Positions 59,491-64,000 of a stretch of 64,000 nucleotides of DNA are shown piece after piece. Position 1 is the stretch's first letter. Every line of letters begins with the position of its first letter. Origin of the DNA: an uncultured Coriobacteriaceae bacterium (lineage in GTDB: Bacteria; Actinomycetota; Coriobacteriia; Coriobacteriales; Coriobacteriaceae); contig CASFXG010000002.1 in assembly GCA_949298635.1 (NCBI GenBank), forward strand, positions 1 to 64,000, written 5' to 3'. The notes under the pieces were generated by a model. That model saw nothing but the letters and a program-made list of their open reading frames with translations, had not been told where the DNA came from and ran no database searches. The position numbers and the translations under genes are program-made.

Positions 59491-60939
59491 GTGCGCCGCG
59501 CCTCCTCGCATATCGCTCCCTGGGCAATCGCGGTCTGGCTCGTGCTCTGGCAGGTCGCTGCCATGGCGCTTGCCAGCCCCATCTTGCTTCCCAGCCCCAT
59601 CGCGACCGCGCTTCGCCTGGTCGAGTTGCTTCCCGATCCCGCGTTTTGGGCGCGCATCGCGTTCTCGCTCGCGCGCATCGCGGGCGGGTTCGCCCTGGGT
59701 GCGGTCTTCGGAGCACTCGGGGCGTTGGCCTCTGCGCGCTGGCGCGCCATCGAGGAGCTGCTCGCCCCGGTGATGGCGCTCGCGAAGAGCGTGCCCGTCG
59801 CCTCGATCACCGTACTTGCCCTCATCTGGCTGCGCGCGTCGAACCTCGCGGTACTCGTCGTGTTCCTGGTGGTGCTCCCGCTTGTCTACGAGAACACGTT
59901 GCAGGGGCTGCGCTCGACGAGCCGGCAACTCGACGAGGCGGCGGAGCTGCTCCGCATCCAGGGTCTTCGCCGCCTGCGCTTCTTCGTCATGCCGCAGCTC
60001 TTCCCGTACCTGCACGCCGCGCTCGTCACGGCGCTCGGCATGGGCTGGAAGGCGGGCGTCGCGGCCGAGGTCATCGGCATTCCCGCTGGATCGCTTGGCG
60101 AGGCGCTCTACGACGCGAAGATCTATTTCGACACCGCCGGGCTCTTCGCGGTGACGCTTGCCACGGTGGGCGCGAGTACCGTCACCACCTGGCTCATGCA
60201 AATCGTCCTCGCCGCTCTCGAGCCTGTCGCTTGTGGCGCCGCCGGACATGCAAAGCGCCTCGAATCACACGCTGTCGGATCCTCCCAAGTGCACACACCA
60301 GCAGGACGCGATACCACAGGGAAAGCAGCCGAAGATGGCTCGCTTGCGCTTCGACTGGAGGGCATCTCAAAGTCATTCGGCAACAAGCCGGTGCTCGACA
60401 ACGTCTCCTTTGACGCCAACACCGGAACTCCCGTGTGCCTTATGGCGCCCTCCGGATCGGGCAAAACGACGCTGCTGCGCATCATCGCCGGACTCGAGAC
60501 GCCCGACACCGGCCGCACGCTCATGACGGATGAACCCAAGTGGCTCCCCCGCATCTCGATGGCGTTCCAAGACGATCGCCTCGCCGACCAGGCAAGCGCG
60601 CTTGCAAACGCACGGCTCGCGGTTGCGCCCGGAAGCGCTGCCTGGGATGAGGCACCTGCCCTCCTTGAGCAGCTCGGTTTGGGCGAACGCCTGCTTTCCG
60701 CCGCTGGCACGTGCTCTGGCGGGGAGCGCCGCCGCATCGCGCTCGCCCGCGCCCTGCTCACCCCTCACGAGATCCTGCTCCTCGACGAACCGTTCACCGG
60801 CCTCGATGACGCCGCGCGCGATACATGCGCCCGTATCATTCGGGAACGCGAGCGTCAAAGCATCGTCCTTGTCGCCACGCACGACCGGGAGGATGTCGAA
60901 CGCCTGGGCGCACGCATCATTCACATCACGGCATGCTAG
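59491..60939 (+). CDS. ABC transporter permease-ATPase fusion
   Basis: 482 residues from a GTG. Residues 1 to about 245 are a NitT/TauT-type permease with five or six helices and the EAA loop DEAAELLRIQGLRRLRFFVMPQLFPY (split, about 148-173). A Gly/Ser/Thr linker follows (about 250-283), then the ATPase (about 284-482): Walker A APSGSGKTT (319-327), Q-loop AFQDDRLA, signature CSGGERRRIALAR, Walker B LLLDEPFTGLD, and ATHDRED. Normally these are separate proteins. The binding protein is encoded directly upstream, giving a complete two-gene importer. Confidence 0.93.
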   Translation: MRRASSHIAPWAIAVWLVLWQVAAMALASPILLPSPIATALRLVELLPDPAFWARIAFSLARIAGGFALGAVFGALGALASARWRAIEELLAPVMALAKSVPVASITVLALIWLRASNLAVLVVFLVVLPLVYENTLQGLRSTSRQLDEAAELLRIQGLRRLRFFVMPQLFPYLHAALVTALGMGWKAGVAAEVIGIPAGSLGEALYDAKIYFDTAGLFAVTLATVGASTVTTWLMQIVLAALEPVACGAAGHAKRLESHAVGSSQVHTPAGRDTTGKAAEDGSLALRLEGISKSFGNKPVLDNVSFDANTGTPVCLMAPSGSGKTTLLRIIAGLETPDTGRTLMTDEPKWLPRISMAFQDDRLADQASALANARLAVAPGSAAWDEAPALLEQLGLGERLLSAAGTCSGGERRRIALARALLTPHEILLLDEPFTGLDDAARDTCARIIRERERQSIVLVATHDREDVERLGARIIHITAC

Positions 60940-60970
60940 ATACAGCCCTGCTCGCCGTTATCACACCGCG

Positions 60971-61771
60971 CTATGCGCTCTCGAGCAGCTTGCGCAGCTC
61001 GGCCTGGACAGCCTGATCTTTGTTATAGCCCACCACGCGGTCTGCCACGGCGCGCAACGCCGGGCGCGCGTTTGCCATGGCGCAACCTGTGCCGGCAAAA
61101 CGGATGATCTCGTAATCGTTCATCGAATCGCCGAAGGCCATGACCTCTTCGCGACGGATGCCATAGCGATCCATGACCTGCTGGATGCCCGTCGCCTTCG
61201 ACACGCCGCGCTGAATGGGGTCGACCCACGCGCTGCCAGATGGCGCGAACACGAAGTCGTCGCCCAGCTCGCGCGAGAGCGCGTACGCGTAGTCCATCAC
61301 ATGGCCGTCGTCGCAATAAATCGACGCCTTGATGATGTTCACATCCGGCGTAGGCAGGTACCAGATGCGCTCGATATTCGGCAAGTCCTTGTCACACTCG
61401 CGGACGAATGCGCGCTCGTCGTCGAGGAGAAATGACTTTGTGCGGTCGAAGAGCGCCAAGTGCAGGTGCTCGAATTTGCCGACGGTCTTCGCCAGGCGCT
61501 TGATGCTCTGATGCGAGTACACCTCGCGGTCAATGAGTTCGCCTGCGGCATAGACCTGCGCACCGTTGGCGGCGACGAAATCCATCTTGTCCTTCACGGG
61601 TTCGAAGAACATGCACAGGCGGTCATAGCGACGCCCCGAGGACGCCGCGAAGTGAATGCCCTTCTCGCGGAGTGCCAAGATGAGGTCGAAGGTCTCGGGC
61701 GGCACCTCGCCGTTCTCGTCAAGAAGCGTGCCGTCCATATCGGACGCAACAAGTTTGATCTTCTTTTCCAT
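60971..61771 (-). CDS. Cof-type HAD-superfamily phosphatase
   Basis: 266 residues. ASDMDGTLLDENG (motif I, Asp11 and Asp13), SSGRRYDR (motif II), SKATGIQQVM with the Lys, and AFGDSMNDYEIIRFAGTG (motif IV) are in order, with a C2 cap between. Substrate unknown. GAAAGGA precedes the ATG. It is convergent with the ABC fusion gene, 31 nt away. Confidence 0.92.
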   Translation of the reverse strand: MEKKIKLVASDMDGTLLDENGEVPPETFDLILALREKGIHFAASSGRRYDRLCMFFEPVKDKMDFVAANGAQVYAAGELIDREVYSHQSIKRLAKTVGKFEHLHLALFDRTKSFLLDDERAFVRECDKDLPNIERIWYLPTPDVNIIKASIYCDDGHVMDYAYALSRELGDDFVFAPSGSAWVDPIQRGVSKATGIQQVMDRYGIRREEVMAFGDSMNDYEIIRFAGTGCAMANARPALRAVADRVVGYNKDQAVQAELRKLLESA

Positions 61772-61815
61772 GATGTCCTTTCGCCGAAAAGGGGCTGATT
61801 GGAGGCTGGCCGGTG

Positions 61816-61953
61816 GCGGGATGTGGCTGCCCCCGGGAGACCGCCGCGTAAAATTACCCCAGGGGTTATTTTACATCGACAATCACGCTCGTCTGCATAG
61901 GTGTTGTTGCGGGTATTTTTACGCGGCGGTCTCCCGGGGCAGCTACATCCCGC
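61816..61953. repeat. Large hairpin carrying an attaccccagggg repeat
   Basis: Arms of about 38 nt (61816-61853 and 61916-61953), beginning gcgggatgtggctgcccc, pair with one substitution and one indel. Inside the left end of the loop lies aaaattaccccaggggttat, so the family motif straddles the arm and loop. It ends 19 nt from the adenine deaminase stop codon. Confidence 0.88.
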
Positions 61954-61972
61954 ACCTCCTGACCTGCGCCGA

Positions 61973-63793
61973 TTACGAAACGTAGGTGAACGTCGTCACG
62001 TCGAAAACGCCTTCGGGACGAATGCGCAGCTCGGGGATAACAGGCAGCGGCAGGAAGATCATGCCCATGAGCGGATCGAGCGGGGGCTTGATACCAGCCG
62101 CGCGGCCCGCCGCGATGAACGCATCGTGTTCACGCGCCACCTCGGCTGCAGACTTGTCGCTCATGAGGCCGCCAAGCGGCAGATCGAGGCGCGCCACCAC
62201 GGCGCCGTCGCGCACGAGCACGAAGCCGCCCTGGCCGACGTTCTGCACCGCCTCATACATATCGCGCGGGTTATCGCCCACCACGCACACGTTATGAGAA
62301 TCGTGCCCGATCGTCGACGCGATGGCTCCGCCGGTGATGGTGAACCCGCGCAACCAGCCGCGCCCGATATGCTTCCCCACAAGACCCATGCCCGCAGGGT
62401 CATCACCATCTGCACCCGCCTCTTGCGCGGCGACACCGCGGCCATGACGTTCGATAAGCATGATGCGCCGCAGGCCTTCGTCAGAATCTGGGTGTGCGGT
62501 ACCCGTAATCGCAAAACCGGGAATGACGTCGATCGCGATGCCGCCCGGCGTAAAGGGATAGTCGAACACCTCGGGTGAAAGCTTGGGCAGGCGCACCGAA
62601 CCGCGCAGCAGTGCCTCGAGCTCGTTCACACGCTCCGCGGCCGGTGCCACTTCGCCTATGAACGCGCCGTCCTTCGCAACCAGCGTACCCGCCGCATACA
62701 CCTCATGCGGGGGCTTCTCGAACGTAAGGTCGTCGAGGATGAGCATGTCCGCGCGCTTGCCCGGCGCAATGGCACCGCGGCGCTCGCATGCGGGCATATG
62801 TCCATGGTCGAAGCCGAAGCACTCCGCCGTGGAAAGCGTGCCCATGGCGATGGCGGTAAGCGGGTCGATACCCGCTGCGATCGCGACGCGGCAGGCGTTG
62901 TCAATCATGCCGATCGCGAGCGCGTCCGAGGGTGCGCGGTCATCCGTCGAGAAGCAGCAACGACGCGCGCGGCGCGGGTCGTCCGTCACGACGGAGGCAA
63001 GCGCGGCAAGGTCGTGGCTGCACGTGCCCTCACGCAGCATGATGAACATGCCACGCGAGAGCTTGTCGAGCGCCTCGTCTGGATTCGTGCATTCGTGGTC
63101 TGCGATTACGCCGGTCGCGACGTACGCGTTGAGGTCGTTATCGGCGACGAGCGGGGCATGTCCGTCCACGAGCCCCGATACCGTCCCCCGCACGACGTCG
63201 ATGCGAGCGAGGGTTTCGGCATCCGCCGCCTCGACGCCCGGATAGTTCATCATCTCGCCGAGACCGAAGATCTCGCCCGGATGTTCCGCCATGAATGCCT
63301 GCATATCCTGCGCGCTGATGCTCGCGCCCGCCTGCTCGTCGGGCAGTGCCGGTACGCACGAGGGCATCATGAACTTGATATCGAGCGGAGCACGGCGCGC
63401 GTCTTCCATCATGAATGAGAGGCCGTTAAGGCCGGCGACGTTCGCGATCTCGTGGCTGTCGGCGATGGCCGTGGTGGTGCCGCGCGCGAGCGCCATGCGT
63501 GCATATTCCGAGGGGCGCACGTTCGAGGACTCGATGTGCAGGTGGCCGTCGATGAAGCCGGGCGAGAGGTAGCGCCCGCCGCAGTCGACAACCTGGGCAG
63601 CAGCGGGATCTGGAACATCGGCGTCGCGGGGATCGAAAAGCACGCCCACGATCACGCCGTTTTTCACCGCAACGCGGCCGGGCACGATACGCAGGCCATA
63701 CACGTCGACGACCTGCGCATTCTTGAACAGGACGTCGACCGCCTCGCGCCCCTCCGCCGCATCGACCATACGCTTGAGTTCCTCGGCTGCCAT
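61973..63793 (-). CDS. ade: Adenine deaminase
   Basis: 606 residues from ATG 63793 with AAAGGGG upstream. It converts adenine to hypoxanthine in purine salvage. The amidohydrolase fold shows LSPGFIDGHLHIESS, ADSHEIANVAG, GLVDGHAP, CFSTDDRAPSD, and the ade C-terminal domain GLVGKHIGRGWLRGF and TIGHDSHNVCVVGDN. Length matches the bacterial family (about 580-610). It stands alone, bounded by long palindromes on both sides. Confidence 0.96.
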   Translation of the reverse strand: MAAEELKRMVDAAEGREAVDVLFKNAQVVDVYGLRIVPGRVAVKNGVIVGVLFDPRDADVPDPAAAQVVDCGGRYLSPGFIDGHLHIESSNVRPSEYARMALARGTTTAIADSHEIANVAGLNGLSFMMEDARRAPLDIKFMMPSCVPALPDEQAGASISAQDMQAFMAEHPGEIFGLGEMMNYPGVEAADAETLARIDVVRGTVSGLVDGHAPLVADNDLNAYVATGVIADHECTNPDEALDKLSRGMFIMLREGTCSHDLAALASVVTDDPRRARRCCFSTDDRAPSDALAIGMIDNACRVAIAAGIDPLTAIAMGTLSTAECFGFDHGHMPACERRGAIAPGKRADMLILDDLTFEKPPHEVYAAGTLVAKDGAFIGEVAPAAERVNELEALLRGSVRLPKLSPEVFDYPFTPGGIAIDVIPGFAITGTAHPDSDEGLRRIMLIERHGRGVAAQEAGADGDDPAGMGLVGKHIGRGWLRGFTITGGAIASTIGHDSHNVCVVGDNPRDMYEAVQNVGQGGFVLVRDGAVVARLDLPLGGLMSDKSAAEVAREHDAFIAAGRAAGIKPPLDPLMGMIFLPLPVIPELRIRPEGVFDVTTFTYVS

Positions 63794-63861
63794 GAGCGCC
63801 CCTTTCGAATAGACGGATGCTGCCTGCATGATACCCAGATGGGTTGGTTGGGGACGGGCAC

Positions 63862-63956
63862 GACTCATTTGGGGACGGGGTTTGAATGAGTCATTTTTTT
63901 CTTCATATATCGTCATTTTTAGAATGACTCAAAACGACCCCGTCCCCAAATGAGTC
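63862..63956. repeat. TGGGGACGGGG inverted repeat upstream of ade
   Basis: Arms actcatttggggacggggtt (from 63863) and aacgaccccgtccccaaatg (to 63955) are inverted copies with mismatches in the inner part, around an AT-rich spacer (ttttttcttcatatatcgtc). A further half-copy (ccccaaatgagtcac) follows. Nothing else is seen from 63794 to 64000. Confidence 0.8.
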
Positions 63957-64000
63957 CCCAAATGAGTCACGTGCGGCGTGCTTAGCTTGTGGGATTCGCG

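Overview
The window is bacterial chromosome with high GC content and strong, unidirectional gene packing (most genes are on the minus strand). Anaerobic metabolism (an [FeFe]-hydrogenase with a flavoprotein partner, rubredoxin, two-subunit transketolase, class II aldolase, mannose-type PTS) together with actinobacterial housekeeping genes points to class Coriobacteriia, most likely Collinsella or a close relative. That placement is inferred from gene content and protein character, not from an rRNA gene; none is present. No prophage, IS transposase or CRISPR array was found.

Layout. 1-3.1 kb: infC-rpmI-rplT, with an AUA start on infC, and three tRNA-Leu genes (CAA, CAG, UAA) interleaved with a small membrane protein and an orphan PTS IIB. 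3.2-10.3 kb: eno-ftsB-ppx, then larB-larC-yfcE-mazG. 10.4-22.6 kb: a histidine block. The operon hisD-C-B-H-A-F-I-E is on the minus strand, a PHP phosphatase that could supply the missing histinol-phosphate phosphatase step converges on it, and a HisZ-HisG fusion lies 2 kb upstream. Between them sit a nucleoside hydrolase and ribokinase that could supply ribose-5-phosphate, the precursor of PRPP. 22.8-26.8 kb: a mannose-family PTS (IID, IIC, IIB, no IIA) with a BtpA-like protein and a divergent GntR regulator. 26.9-34.6 kb: class II aldolase, a metallo-beta-lactamase hydrolase, the bifunctional Rel, and a RecJ-RecQ-like helicase fusion.

35-43.4 kb: GH13 alpha-amylase, rubredoxin and flavin reductase, rnr-TPR-smpB, and ftsE-ftsX with an unusually extended FtsE. 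43.6-51.3 kb: split transketolase, YitT-like protein, secA-prfB. 51.5-54.4 kb: a pyridoxamine-oxidase-like protein, a 203-bp terminal-inverted-repeat element, an extended L31 with a tandem-hairpin leader, an ACT protein and a HAD phosphatase. 54.5-61 kb: flavoprotein-hydrogenase pair and an ABC importer whose permease and ATPase are one polypeptide. 61-64 kb: HAD phosphatase and adenine deaminase.

The most striking non-coding property is the density of long palindromes between genes. Several families recur: TGGGGAC-type, attaccccagggg-type, gtcgacattt-type and gtgggactc-type. Many lie immediately downstream of stop codons, some are perfect over 29-38 bp per arm, and at least one (13003-13109) shows wobble and tandem G-A patterns that suggest a folded RNA. 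No protein for mobilising them is encoded in this window.
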